From Pseudomonas guariconensis (GTDB lineage Bacteria > Pseudomonadota > Gammaproteobacteria > Pseudomonadales > Pseudomonadaceae), in assembly GCF_015680235.1 (NCBI RefSeq), contig NZ_JADLJL010000002.1, positions 186,001 to 250,000 of the forward strand: DNA of 64,000 bases, given 5' to 3'. The notes beneath the pieces are model-generated. The model had not been told where the DNA came from. It made no database searches and was given only the letters and a program-made list of their open reading frames with translations. Made by a program: the position numbers and the translations under genes. Below, one piece after another: positions 17,818 through 27,310 of the stretch; the first letter of the stretch is position 1; the number at the start of each line of letters is the position of its first letter.

Positions 17818-20800
17818 ATGGATATTCCACACGTGCCGGTGGGCATCGCCGCGGCACAGGCCTTCCAGGATGGCATCATCGCCAAGCGCCTGCCTTCCTG
17901 GCTGCTGGCTGCAGACGAAAGCCAACGGGCCTCGCTGGAACAGGCGTTGCAACTGAGCCTGTATTTCCAGCAACGCGTGCGCAACGTGCTGGAGCGTATC
18001 CAGCCGATCGATGCCTTTGCGGCACTGAAACTGCAGCAGGCCCTCGAGGCCCGCTATGGCGTGCGCTACCAGGTCGGTCACTGGCGCTTTCGTCATGGGC
18101 GCTGGGAGCCTGTAATCAATAGCCAACCTGTCGGTACCCACCTGAGCCAGGCCCGTTACGAGGATATTCCCCTGGTCGAGGCGGCACTGCGCAATTTCAC
18201 TCACAACGAAGCCCAAGCCCGTGAAGCGCCTGCCGACACCGGTTTATGGTCGCGGATCGGGACAGCCCTGGAGGATCTGTTCTCAGGTCGGACCAAGGAA
18301 GATTTTCAGGCCAGGGACAATAGCCTGGTCAATCCCCAGGGGATACCCGAGGCCATCCCCTCGGCCATCGAGTTCGCCGCCCTGTGCCGAGCGCTCGACG
18401 TGGGCGGGCAGTACCAGCGCCACCTGGAGGCGGTCCTGCGTCCGAGCGCCAAGCATGACGAGCCATGGGAGAACGTCGCTTCACTCCTGGCGCGCAGTCA
18501 CCGATACGCCATGCTGGTCGATGCCTACAGGGCCTGCAGCAGTGGTGCGCTAAGCGATGCAGAACTTCGCCTGGTGGTCATGTTGTGTCTGTTGCGCGGA
18601 CCTCTGCGGCTTGATGGTGCGCCTGTGGTCGCCAAGCAATTGAAGCTGCTGGGTTGCTCGCTGGAGCAGATCGTCGTGCTCGATGTGATCGACCAAGGCA
18701 CATTGCGCGATACCAGCCGGCGTGTGCTGGTGCATGTGCCTGGCGACCCCCAGGGGGCATGGCGCAGCTACCGCGACTTGCGCTATTTCGCCAACGACCT
18801 GGGCAAACGCTTGCGTACCCCGGAGTACCAGAAGTTTTTCAGCCGTTTCGTACGCCGCCGCGATGCCCAGGGCTTCTTCCAGACGGTGCGCGAGCGCTAC
18901 CGTGGTTTGTCGGACCTGGCCAACGCGGCGCTGGACGAGCACGCGCTTGCCTATCCCCAGGACCTGTTCGGCAGCCTGGCGAGCGCACGCATCGAACACA
19001 TCATGGACGACGCGGCGATGATCGCGGTGCCGGTGGCGCAATTGGACCGGGAGGTGCAGCGTGCCCACGACGAGCGCCTGAACGCCGAAGGTTGGGCATT
19101 GCTCAACCTGGCAGGTTTCTTCGTCCCAGGGATAGGCATGGCTTTGCTGGCGGTCAGTGCCTGGGAACTGCTGGGCGAGGCGTTTCATAGTATCGAGGCT
19201 TGGCATGAAGGGGACACCAGCGAGGCGTTGGACCACCTCCTGAATGTCGCTCGGGATGTCGCCTTGGTGGGTGTCTCCGCCGTGGGCGCGACCGTGGCGA
19301 GCCGACTTTGGAACCGCTCAGCGGTGGTCGACAGTCTTGTACCGGCGCGGCTGGAGGGGGGCGCGACGAAGCTGTGGAACCAGGACCTGGCAGCCTACCG
19401 CAGTGAAGCCTTGCCGGCCGGGGCAGTGCGCGATGAGGCCGGTGTGCACCATCTGCAGGGACGCACGTGGGTCGAGATGGATGGCCATTACTACCCGGTG
19501 CGCCAGGGCACCGAGGACGGCCAGTGGCACTTGCTGCCGGCACGGAGCATGAGCCGATGGTGGCCGCGCGAAGCATATGCTCCGATGTTGCGCCACAACG
19601 GTGTCGGCGCTTGGCGGCTGTGGTCGGAAAACCCGGGGCAGTGGGAGGACCCACGTTACTTGTTTCGTCGTCTGGGCGGGCGTTTCCGTGAGCTGGACGA
19701 TGAACGGATCGGGCAGTTGCTGGCGTTTCATGACCTGGGGGCGGAGCATTTGAGAGGGCTGCATATCCAGGGGCGCGTCCCGGACGCCGAGTTGCTGGAC
19801 AGCGTAATGCGCATTGGCCTGGATCTGCGTATTCGCAGGGCGGTGCAGCGTTTACGTGCGGGGCAATCCTGCGATGACCTGGTGGTATTGCAGGGAGCCC
19901 GGCACCTGCCCGGCGCGCAGGCGCTACCAGACCATGCGCTGGCGGAGCTGGCCTGGCGTGAGCGACGATTGTTGCTGCAACGTCTGTATGAGGGGTTCCA
20001 GGATAGCGACAGCCCGGGAACCGCTGCCTTGCGCCGGGTTTTCCCGAGCCTGCATCGGCGCGTGGCCCAGGCGCTTCTCGACGCAGCAAGTGCGCAGGAG
20101 CGGCAGCGTCTGCTCGACAGCGGGCGAGTCTCGATGCGTCTGGCGAATGCGGCCAGGGCCGCGGTAATGCGCCTGCGCACGGTACGGGTCTACGAGGCGC
20201 TGTATTTCGATACGCCGCAAACAGTGGACCTGGCCCGTGTGGTATTGGGGTTGCTCAACGATTTGTCTTTCCGGGGCGCGAGGATCCGCTGGCGTTTGTT
20301 CGAGCGCTATGTCGGGGGGGCTTTGCTGTATGCCGGCGAAGCAGGTGACAGTGCCTTCGATCTGGTGCATGTCAACGGCAGGTTCATCCTGCTGAACGGA
20401 CATGGACACATACAAGGCGATGCCGGTGAGCTGTTCGAAGTAATCGCCAGTGCGTTTGACGAAAGCCAGCGTAATGCTTTGGCCGTAGGCGAGCCGTTGG
20501 CGCATAACCTCAGGGTCATGGTGGGGCGCGTGGCATTGCGTCAGCGCCAGGAGGTGCAGCGACTGCTGGGCGCGGGGGAACCGATGGGCTGGCTGCGGAT
20601 GCCGCTGCGCCAGTCCGATGGCCGGATCGGTTACCCGCTGAGTGGACGCAGGCCTGGAACCAGCCGTGAGCAACCGGCACCGCAGGGGTTGATGGCCAGG
20701 GTTCGAGAGTTGTACCCCACGTTCACCGATGCGCAGGTGATCGCGTTCATAGAAGATATCCGCGGCTCGGTCGAGGGCGTGGAGATAAGGCTTGCCCAAC

Positions 20801-22458
20801 TGGAAGCGGAACTGCGGTCACTGTCCAGGTCGTTGTCTTTTTGGATCGGGGCCAGTCGCAATGCTGCGGAGCAGGACGACCGATTCGCGTTCGCCGAAGC
20901 GATGCTCGGTTGCTGGCAACGTCGGGTCATGATTGGCGGTGAGAATGACAGCCCGAATGTCCGCTATTGGTGGTCACAGGTGCAGATCGCACCAGGCATT
21001 CTTCCGGACTTGCCCGAAGGGGTCAGGTTCAATCATGTGGCGGTGCTTTCATTGCGAGGGCTTGGCCTGGAGCAGGTGCCCGACGGATTCCTGCGAGCAT
21101 TTGCCAACCTGCAGACCCTGGAGCTGTCCGGAAACCGCGTGACCCGTCTGCCCGACTTCCTGATGTACATGGAGCACCTGGAATACCTGGATCTCTATGG
21201 CAATGGCATCACGCTGGACAACGGGCAGCGCCTGACCCTGAGCCATTGTCGAAACCTGGTCTACTTGAACCTTTCCCATAATCCATTGGGGCAAGGCTTT
21301 CCTCTGCACGGCATGCCCAATCTTTGTGAACTGCACATGCGCAATACGGGCCTGGTGGAAATACCTGACGGCGTTTCGAACTGCCAATGGCTGCGTACCC
21401 TGGACCTGAGCGACAACCAGATAACCGCTTTGCAGGACAGTTTCTTCCATACCAGGGTCTGGACAGCAGGTGTCGTGCGGATGGCGGGCAATCCATTGCC
21501 GGAGGCGCAGTTGCAGGTGGTGCAAACAGCACGACAAGGCATGGGCGCGGGCGTGGGGTCTGCCATACCTGCCCGTTTGCGCTGGATCGATGCGATCAGC
21601 GGTGAACAGCGGGACGACATGGCGGCATTGTGGGCCGAGGCCGAGGGATTGCCGGGCGCAGAGGAATTCATTGCGTTGCTGCAGGATCTGTTGGGTACTA
21701 CCGAGTTCCAGCAGCGCATTGGCGCCCAGAACCTGGCCAACCGGGTATATGCCCTATTGGATGCGATCATCCGCGCCCCCGCGTTGCGCGAGGAATTGTT
21801 CGTCAATGCCGGGGCCTTGACCTGCGTCGACAGCGTAGCGCTGCGGTTCAGTGATCTGGAAGTTCGGGCGCTGGTATGGCAGGCACAGCAGCCTGCCTCA
21901 GGTGACGTGCAGCACGGTTTGCTTCATCTGGGGCGACAGCTTTGGCGGCTGGAGACGCTCGATGGCATCGCCCGGCAGGATATCCAGGCGCGATTGGCGT
22001 CAGCAATCGCCCCTGGCGAAATCGACGAAATCGACCCAATCGAAATCGTCCTGGCCTACCGTCTTGCGCTGCGTAGCGACCTGGACTTGCCGGTGCAGAC
22101 CCGTGCAATGCAGTTTCTGGACCTTGCTCATGTCGAGGCTTGGCAAATTGAATCCGCCCGTGCCCGGGTGCTGGAGACCGAGACGCCGGAATGCCTGGCA
22201 GCGTCGCTCGTGGACCGCGACTTTTGGCAACTGCACCTGCGCCGGACCCAGAGCAGTCGATTCGATGAATTCAATGCACCGTTTCATCAACGGGTCGAAA
22301 GTTTGATGGAGGATGAGCAAGTTCCCGAGGCCGAACGCCTTGCACGGATCAACCAGGTGAACCAGGAGCGTGCCCAAGGCGAGCGAGACCTGATGCTGGA
22401 ACTGACCCGTGAAGCCATGGAACTGGCGCCCGCCGCCCAAGGCGCCCCCGAACGCTGA
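17818..22458 (+). CDS. Giant LRR-NEL effector, paralogue 2 (putative E3 ubiquitin ligase)
   Basis: 1546 aa, the longest of the three. It has the same architecture: DUF6543-like N-terminal region, hydrophobic segment (LAGFFVPGIGMALLAVSAW from about residue 429), LRR block from about 1061 to 1230 (LQTLELSGNRVTRLP and following repeats), and NEL domain with catalytic Cys1336 in C-V-D, followed by L-R-F-S-D-L and LLHLGRQLWRLE. Relative to its neighbours it has an extra stretch of about 25-30 residues near 140-170 (GLWSRIGTALEDLFSGR region) that looks helical. The own promoter and the 128-bp gap from paralogue 1 suggest independent transcription. The three genes clearly arose by tandem duplication but have diverged considerably, so they probably target different host proteins. 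Confidence 0.88.
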   Translation: MDIPHVPVGIAAAQAFQDGIIAKRLPSWLLAADESQRASLEQALQLSLYFQQRVRNVLERIQPIDAFAALKLQQALEARYGVRYQVGHWRFRHGRWEPVINSQPVGTHLSQARYEDIPLVEAALRNFTHNEAQAREAPADTGLWSRIGTALEDLFSGRTKEDFQARDNSLVNPQGIPEAIPSAIEFAALCRALDVGGQYQRHLEAVLRPSAKHDEPWENVASLLARSHRYAMLVDAYRACSSGALSDAELRLVVMLCLLRGPLRLDGAPVVAKQLKLLGCSLEQIVVLDVIDQGTLRDTSRRVLVHVPGDPQGAWRSYRDLRYFANDLGKRLRTPEYQKFFSRFVRRRDAQGFFQTVRERYRGLSDLANAALDEHALAYPQDLFGSLASARIEHIMDDAAMIAVPVAQLDREVQRAHDERLNAEGWALLNLAGFFVPGIGMALLAVSAWELLGEAFHSIEAWHEGDTSEALDHLLNVARDVALVGVSAVGATVASRLWNRSAVVDSLVPARLEGGATKLWNQDLAAYRSEALPAGAVRDEAGVHHLQGRTWVEMDGHYYPVRQGTEDGQWHLLPARSMSRWWPREAYAPMLRHNGVGAWRLWSENPGQWEDPRYLFRRLGGRFRELDDERIGQLLAFHDLGAEHLRGLHIQGRVPDAELLDSVMRIGLDLRIRRAVQRLRAGQSCDDLVVLQGARHLPGAQALPDHALAELAWRERRLLLQRLYEGFQDSDSPGTAALRRVFPSLHRRVAQALLDAASAQERQRLLDSGRVSMRLANAARAAVMRLRTVRVYEALYFDTPQTVDLARVVLGLLNDLSFRGARIRWRLFERYVGGALLYAGEAGDSAFDLVHVNGRFILLNGHGHIQGDAGELFEVIASAFDESQRNALAVGEPLAHNLRVMVGRVALRQRQEVQRLLGAGEPMGWLRMPLRQSDGRIGYPLSGRRPGTSREQPAPQGLMARVRELYPTFTDAQVIAFIEDIRGSVEGVEIRLAQLEAELRSLSRSLSFWIGASRNAAEQDDRFAFAEAMLGCWQRRVMIGGENDSPNVRYWWSQVQIAPGILPDLPEGVRFNHVAVLSLRGLGLEQVPDGFLRAFANLQTLELSGNRVTRLPDFLMYMEHLEYLDLYGNGITLDNGQRLTLSHCRNLVYLNLSHNPLGQGFPLHGMPNLCELHMRNTGLVEIPDGVSNCQWLRTLDLSDNQITALQDSFFHTRVWTAGVVRMAGNPLPEAQLQVVQTARQGMGAGVGSAIPARLRWIDAISGEQRDDMAALWAEAEGLPGAEEFIALLQDLLGTTEFQQRIGAQNLANRVYALLDAIIRAPALREELFVNAGALTCVDSVALRFSDLEVRALVWQAQQPASGDVQHGLLHLGRQLWRLETLDGIARQDIQARLASAIAPGEIDEIDPIEIVLAYRLALRSDLDLPVQTRAMQFLDLAHVEAWQIESARARVLETETPECLAASLVDRDFWQLHLRRTQSSRFDEFNAPFHQRVESLMEDEQVPEAERLARINQVNQERAQGERDLMLELTREAMELAPAAQGAPER

Positions 22459-22486
22459 TTTCGTTCGGCGAGCCTGTGTTGTGGCG

Positions 22487-22529
22487 GTAGGTATCTAGCG
22501 CCTCCTGGCGATCCCTGGTACCTAGGCTC
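22487..22529 (+). promoter_or_regulatory. Shared NEL-cluster promoter, copy 3
   Basis: Box GTAGGTATCTA (22487-22497), 23 bases, then CCTAGGCTC (22521-22529), 29 bases before the ATG at 22558. Third occurrence of the same two-element arrangement, giving the consensus GTAGNTAWMTA-N23-CYTAGSCTC. Confidence 0.65.
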
Positions 22530-22557
22530 ACGCTCATGTTCACCAGGAGACCGGACA

Positions 22558-25500
22558 ATGAGCGCGCGTGATGAGCAGGCAATGAGGCAGCTCGATGCCC
22601 AAGCCCAGGCCTACCAGGATCACCTTGTGGGGGCACGATTGCCTGGCTGGCTACGAGCCACGCAAACAGCCCGTCTGGATGACCTGGAACAGGCCCTGGG
22701 CAAGAGCCTGGAGTACCGGCAGCGGGTACATGATCTGCTGTCGAAGGTCGAAGACATTCGGGCCTTCACCCGGCGGGCCCTGGAGTCGGCCTTGCAGCAG
22801 CGTTTCAACGTGCCGTTCGATACGGCGCGCTGGACGCTACGCGTAGGGCGTCATGAGGTGGTCATCAACCAACAGCCCGTAGGCGTGCACCTGACCGAAG
22901 TGGTCTACGAGCAGGTTCCCTTGCTTGAAGCTGCCCTGCGCAATTTCACCGCCCAGGAGGCTGCCGATGAAGGGCAGCCACGCGGCAACCGGTTGACGAG
23001 CCAGCAGCCAGGTGAGGCGTCTCCATTGTCGGCTGTCGAATTCGCGGCTTTGTGTCGAACGCTGGATCTGGGGGGCTGCTATCAACGACACCTGCAGGCT
23101 GTGTTCGAGCCCCCGGATGACGATCGCGCGCAGGAAGCCCCGCTGTCGCAACTGGCCAATGCACAACGCTACGCGATGCTCGTGGATGCCTACCGGGCAG
23201 GGGCCGAAGGTCGCTTGACCGACGAAGAGCTACAGGTGGTCGTCGCCTTGTGCCAGAACCACCAACGACCACGTCTGGGAGGCGCGCCCGTCGTTGCCAA
23301 ACAGTTGCAGGTGCTGGGCTGCTACCTGAGCCAGATCGTTGTCCTGGACATCATCGACCAGGGGCTTGTGTTCAACTCCAGCAAGCGGGTGCTGGTGTAC
23401 ATCCCCGGTGATCCCTTCGGCCCCTGGAGTGCTTTTCCAAGCTTGCAGCGTTTCGCCAGGAGCGTGCTGGGACAACGCTTGCGCAGCCCGGCCTATCAGC
23501 GATTCTTCAGCCGTTTCGTGCGCCGGCGCGACAGTCAACGGTTCTTCTCCACGATCATCACGGGTTATCGCGATTTGCCTGTCTGGGCGAACATCGACCT
23601 TTATGAATACACGCGTGCCTTCAGCGGGCCGCTGTTCGACAGCCTGGCGGCGTTGAGCATACGCCAGATCAAGGACGACGCAGCATTGATCGCGGCGCCT
23701 GTCGCGGCGTTGGACCGGCAAGCCCAGAGAGAGCATGACCAACGCCTGGCTGCACAAGGCTGGACATTGCTCACCCTGGCAGGGCTCTACGTGCCGGCCA
23801 TAGGTTCGACGCTGTTGGCGTTGACGGTTTGGGAGTTGCTTGGCGAAGTATTTCAAGGCTTCGAGGATTGGCGCGAAGGCGACACGCGCGATGCCCTAGG
23901 GCACCTGATGAACGTTGCCCGGGACTTGGCCATCATGGGTTCGTTCGCCGCAGGCGGGGTCGCCGTTCAACGCGCGTGGCGCCGCTCGGCCAAGGTGGAT
24001 GGCCTGGTGCCTGCGCGGCTGGAGGGTGGAACCCTCAAACTCTGGAACCAGGACCTGACACGCTACCGGCGCAAGGCGCCCCCGGCGATGGCGATACCTG
24101 ATCGAGCAGGTATCTTCCACCTGTCCGGGATGGCCTGGATCCGGATGGACGGCCACTATTACCGAGTCCGACAGCGGGCGGCGGACAGGCGCTGGCAATT
24201 ATTGCCCGACACAACGCAAGGCGAAGATGCAGCCTTGCATGAGAACGATCACGCGCCCTTGTTGCGCAGCAACGGTGCTGGCGCCTGGCGCTTGGGGTCG
24301 GAGCAGCCGCTCGAATGGGAGGGGCCCCATTACCTGTTCCGCCGCCTCGGCGGCCAATTGGCGGAACTCGATGACGAGCAGATCGACCAGGTGCTGGCCA
24401 TCCATGGTTTCGATGAGGACCAGCTGCGGGCCCTGCACGTTCATGACCAGGCACCGGATGCCGCTTTGCTGGACACCGTCGAGCGCACCTTGCTGGACCA
24501 ACGCATCCGCCATTTGGTTGGCAGCTTGCGTTCCGGCCGTGGCGGCGAGGACCCGGTGACGTTGCTGCAGGCCAAGCGTTTGCCTGGCGCGGCGACATTG
24601 CCTGATCAGCAACTGGCTGAGCGCATATGGTGCGATCGTCGCCTACTGTTGCAACGTCTCTATGATTCACAGCAGCACGAAGACGGCCCGTCGGGCGTAT
24701 TGCGCCGGGCTTTTCCGAGCCTGCACCCACGTGCGGCGAGGGCGCTCCTGGACGCGGCGGGTAGCGCTGATCTGCAGCGCCTGCACGAAAGCGGGCGAAT
24801 CGGCTTGCAGCTGGCCGAGGCGGGGGCCGCCCTGGCGCTGCACGTGCGCGTGGTGCGTGTCTATGAGGCCTTTTTCCTCGATACTCCTCAAACCCGCGAT
24901 CTGGCCCGGGTCGCGATCGGCATGCTCAGGTATCTGCCCGGCGCGGCCGAGGGGGTGCGTTGGCGCCTGTTCGAGGCGCATGCACAAGGCCCGCAGCTGC
25001 TTACGCTCGACCAAGGGCGCCAGGCATGGGACCTGGCCCATGTCGATGGCCGTTTCATGCTGCACGATGCGCAGGGCATCGCCTTGGGTGACCCTGGTGA
25101 GTTGTTCGAGATGATGGCCCGTGCCTATGCCGATGACCAGCGCCAGGCCATGGGCATCGGTGAGCCCTTCGCGCATAACCTGCGTGTGCTGCTGGGCCGG
25201 CAAGCCCTGCGTAATCGCACTGAAGTGGTGCGTTCGCTGCACGACGACCAGGGGGGCCGCTACCGGCTGCCTTGGCGCCAGCCCGACGGTCGAGTCGGCT
25301 ATCCGCTGAGTGGGCATGGCGCGGTGAGGCGGCAGTGGCGCCGAGGGCAGGCGCAGGCATTGCTCGCCAGGGTCCGTGAACTGTACCCGGGCTTCAGCGA
25401 ACAGAACGTTACCCAGTGGATCGATACGGTACGTCAGTCGGGGCGTAGCGTGCACCGCGAGCTGGACAGGTTGGCCGAGGAGCTTGACGAGCTCGAGGAC

Positions 25501-27099
25501 TGCTTGTCCCAGTGGGCGGAGCAACCGGCCAGTCGCGTTGTCCGGCAGGCTCGAGACAGCGTCCGTGTGGCATTCAACAACTGCTGGCGACGTGTGAGGA
25601 TCGTCGGCCCCTATCCTGACCCGCTGTCCAACCACTTTCGCCTGACCATTCAAGGCATGCGGATCGGTCAACTGCCGGAATTGCCCGCGCAGGTGAGTTT
25701 TGGCCATGTCGTCGAACTGCTGCTCATGGACATGGATATGGAGCAGATACCGGCCAGCTTCTGGCGAGCCTTTCCTCGCTTGCAGGTCCTGGACCTGGGC
25801 GGCAACCGCTTGACCCGGGTCCCGCAGCAACTGATGCGCCTGGAGCATCTGCACGAGTTGATCCTGGTCGACAACCAGATCGTGCTCGATGGCCCCCAGG
25901 CGGTCACGTTGAGCCGGTGTGTCCATCTCGTGCTTCTGGACCTTTCCCACAACCCGTTGGGGCGTAGCTTTTCCCTGGCCAGGTTGGAGCAGCTGCTGCG
26001 GTTGGACATGCGCAACACCGGAATCACCCAGTTACCAGAGGCGCTGCTGGATCTTCCTCAACTGGTCTATGCCGACCTGCGCGACAACCGGATCAATGCC
26101 TTGCCTGCGGCCTATGACCTGGCGCCGATGGATGTGAGGCGCAGGTTGCGCTTGGCGGGTAACCCCTGTGGCCAGCGACGCCTCGCCGAACAGCTGGACG
26201 ATTGGCCGCACGCCGACGATCCCGACGAGCACCCGATAAGCCCTCGTCAGCTCTGGAGCCAGGCCATCGGCTCGCAGGGACGTGGCGGGCTGCTGGCCTG
26301 CTGGAGCGTAGTGGAAAGCGAGGAGGGGGGCGAGCGGCTTTTCCGGGTATTGCGGCAATTGCTGCGCTCCGAAGGTTTCCGGCGCAACCCCCAGGCCATG
26401 GCCTACCGGGTACTGGGGGTATTGCGCGCCATGGCCGACGACCCCGTGCTGCGCCGGCAGCTGTTCGATGTCGCGAACGATGAATGGGGATGCCAGGATG
26501 GCGCATCCTGGTGTTTCGACAACCTTGAGGTGAGCATGCTGGTGTATCGGGCGCAGGCCGATCCCCAGGGGCATCCGGAGCAGGCCCTGTTGCATCTGGG
26601 GCGTCGATTGTGGCGCCTCGAAGAAGTGGACCGGATCGCCCTGCTGGACGCCGGAGCACGAGGCCTGGAGGCGGAGGGCAGCGAAGTGGGGCTGGCCTTT
26701 CGCATAGGCTTGCGCGAGCGCCTTGACTTGCCCATTGGCAGCGACGACATGAGCTATGCCCAGGTCGCAGGTGTCGATGGCCCGATGCTGGACCGTGCCT
26801 ACCAGCGCGTGCTGGCAGCCGAGACGCCGGGACGCTTGGCTGAGTCGCTGGTCGACAGACCCTTCTGGCAAGCTTGCCTGGAGCGCATCCACACTGACCG
26901 CCTGATGGCGCTCGATGCGCCATTCCAGCAACGCCTGGCTGCCGTGCTGGATGATGAAACGTTGTTGCTGGGCGAGCAGCTGGAACGCGCTTCCGGTATT
27001 CGTGACGAACAGCGCGCGGCGCGTCGTGCATTGATGCTCGAGCTGACACTGGCGGCGCTGGAAACGCCGCCGCCCAGGCCGGGTGGCACGGCGCCTTGA
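22558..27099 (+). CDS. Giant LRR-NEL effector, paralogue 3 (putative E3 ubiquitin ligase)
   Basis: 1513 aa. Same domain order as paralogues 1 and 2: large DUF6543-like N-terminal region, hydrophobic segment (LAGLYVPAIGSTLLALTVW from about residue 405), LRR block about 1036-1200 (LQVLDLGGNRLTRVP, LVYADLRDNRINALP), and C-terminal NEL domain with catalytic Cys1312 in C-Q-D, then W-C-F-D-N-L, LLHLGRRLWRLEEV and a final LMLELTLAALE. A second Cys lies five residues after the catalytic one (S-W-C), where the paralogues have Leu. There is no signal peptide. The good GGAGA site sits 10 bases ahead of the ATG. Ubiquitin ligase activity is inferred from the intact catalytic motif; the delivery route is unknown. 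Confidence 0.88.
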   Translation: MSARDEQAMRQLDAQAQAYQDHLVGARLPGWLRATQTARLDDLEQALGKSLEYRQRVHDLLSKVEDIRAFTRRALESALQQRFNVPFDTARWTLRVGRHEVVINQQPVGVHLTEVVYEQVPLLEAALRNFTAQEAADEGQPRGNRLTSQQPGEASPLSAVEFAALCRTLDLGGCYQRHLQAVFEPPDDDRAQEAPLSQLANAQRYAMLVDAYRAGAEGRLTDEELQVVVALCQNHQRPRLGGAPVVAKQLQVLGCYLSQIVVLDIIDQGLVFNSSKRVLVYIPGDPFGPWSAFPSLQRFARSVLGQRLRSPAYQRFFSRFVRRRDSQRFFSTIITGYRDLPVWANIDLYEYTRAFSGPLFDSLAALSIRQIKDDAALIAAPVAALDRQAQREHDQRLAAQGWTLLTLAGLYVPAIGSTLLALTVWELLGEVFQGFEDWREGDTRDALGHLMNVARDLAIMGSFAAGGVAVQRAWRRSAKVDGLVPARLEGGTLKLWNQDLTRYRRKAPPAMAIPDRAGIFHLSGMAWIRMDGHYYRVRQRAADRRWQLLPDTTQGEDAALHENDHAPLLRSNGAGAWRLGSEQPLEWEGPHYLFRRLGGQLAELDDEQIDQVLAIHGFDEDQLRALHVHDQAPDAALLDTVERTLLDQRIRHLVGSLRSGRGGEDPVTLLQAKRLPGAATLPDQQLAERIWCDRRLLLQRLYDSQQHEDGPSGVLRRAFPSLHPRAARALLDAAGSADLQRLHESGRIGLQLAEAGAALALHVRVVRVYEAFFLDTPQTRDLARVAIGMLRYLPGAAEGVRWRLFEAHAQGPQLLTLDQGRQAWDLAHVDGRFMLHDAQGIALGDPGELFEMMARAYADDQRQAMGIGEPFAHNLRVLLGRQALRNRTEVVRSLHDDQGGRYRLPWRQPDGRVGYPLSGHGAVRRQWRRGQAQALLARVRELYPGFSEQNVTQWIDTVRQSGRSVHRELDRLAEELDELEDCLSQWAEQPASRVVRQARDSVRVAFNNCWRRVRIVGPYPDPLSNHFRLTIQGMRIGQLPELPAQVSFGHVVELLLMDMDMEQIPASFWRAFPRLQVLDLGGNRLTRVPQQLMRLEHLHELILVDNQIVLDGPQAVTLSRCVHLVLLDLSHNPLGRSFSLARLEQLLRLDMRNTGITQLPEALLDLPQLVYADLRDNRINALPAAYDLAPMDVRRRLRLAGNPCGQRRLAEQLDDWPHADDPDEHPISPRQLWSQAIGSQGRGGLLACWSVVESEEGGERLFRVLRQLLRSEGFRRNPQAMAYRVLGVLRAMADDPVLRRQLFDVANDEWGCQDGASWCFDNLEVSMLVYRAQADPQGHPEQALLHLGRRLWRLEEVDRIALLDAGARGLEAEGSEVGLAFRIGLRERLDLPIGSDDMSYAQVAGVDGPMLDRAYQRVLAAETPGRLAESLVDRPFWQACLERIHTDRLMALDAPFQQRLAAVLDDETLLLGEQLERASGIRDEQRAARRALMLELTLAALETPPPRPGGTAP

Positions 27100-27241
27100 T
27101 GCCAGGAGGGGCCACGGGCCTGGCAGCTTTGGGCTATGCTCACCTTGGTCGTCAGTATTTTCCGCGGATGCTGTAGGCCCGGTCTGGGGGAGCGAGTAAT
27201 GGCAAGTTACCTTTCGCCTATCCACCTGTCTTGAGAGGTAG

Positions 27242-27254
27242 TTTAGGCTCGCAC
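27242..27254 (+). promoter_or_regulatory. Probable -10 element of the DUF4174 gene, similar to the NEL promoters
   Basis: TTTAGGCTCGCAC matches the -10 region of NEL promoter 1 (CCTAGCCTCGCAC) at 10 of 13 positions and fits an RpoS-like CTANNCT pattern poorly to moderately. The upstream GTAG box is absent at the expected distance. It lies 57 bases before the chosen start. Confidence 0.35.
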
Positions 27255-27310
27255 GTCGGATCTTTCTTCCTGACCTGTAGTCTTTGTTTCGAGAAAATAA
27301 GGAGATGCGC

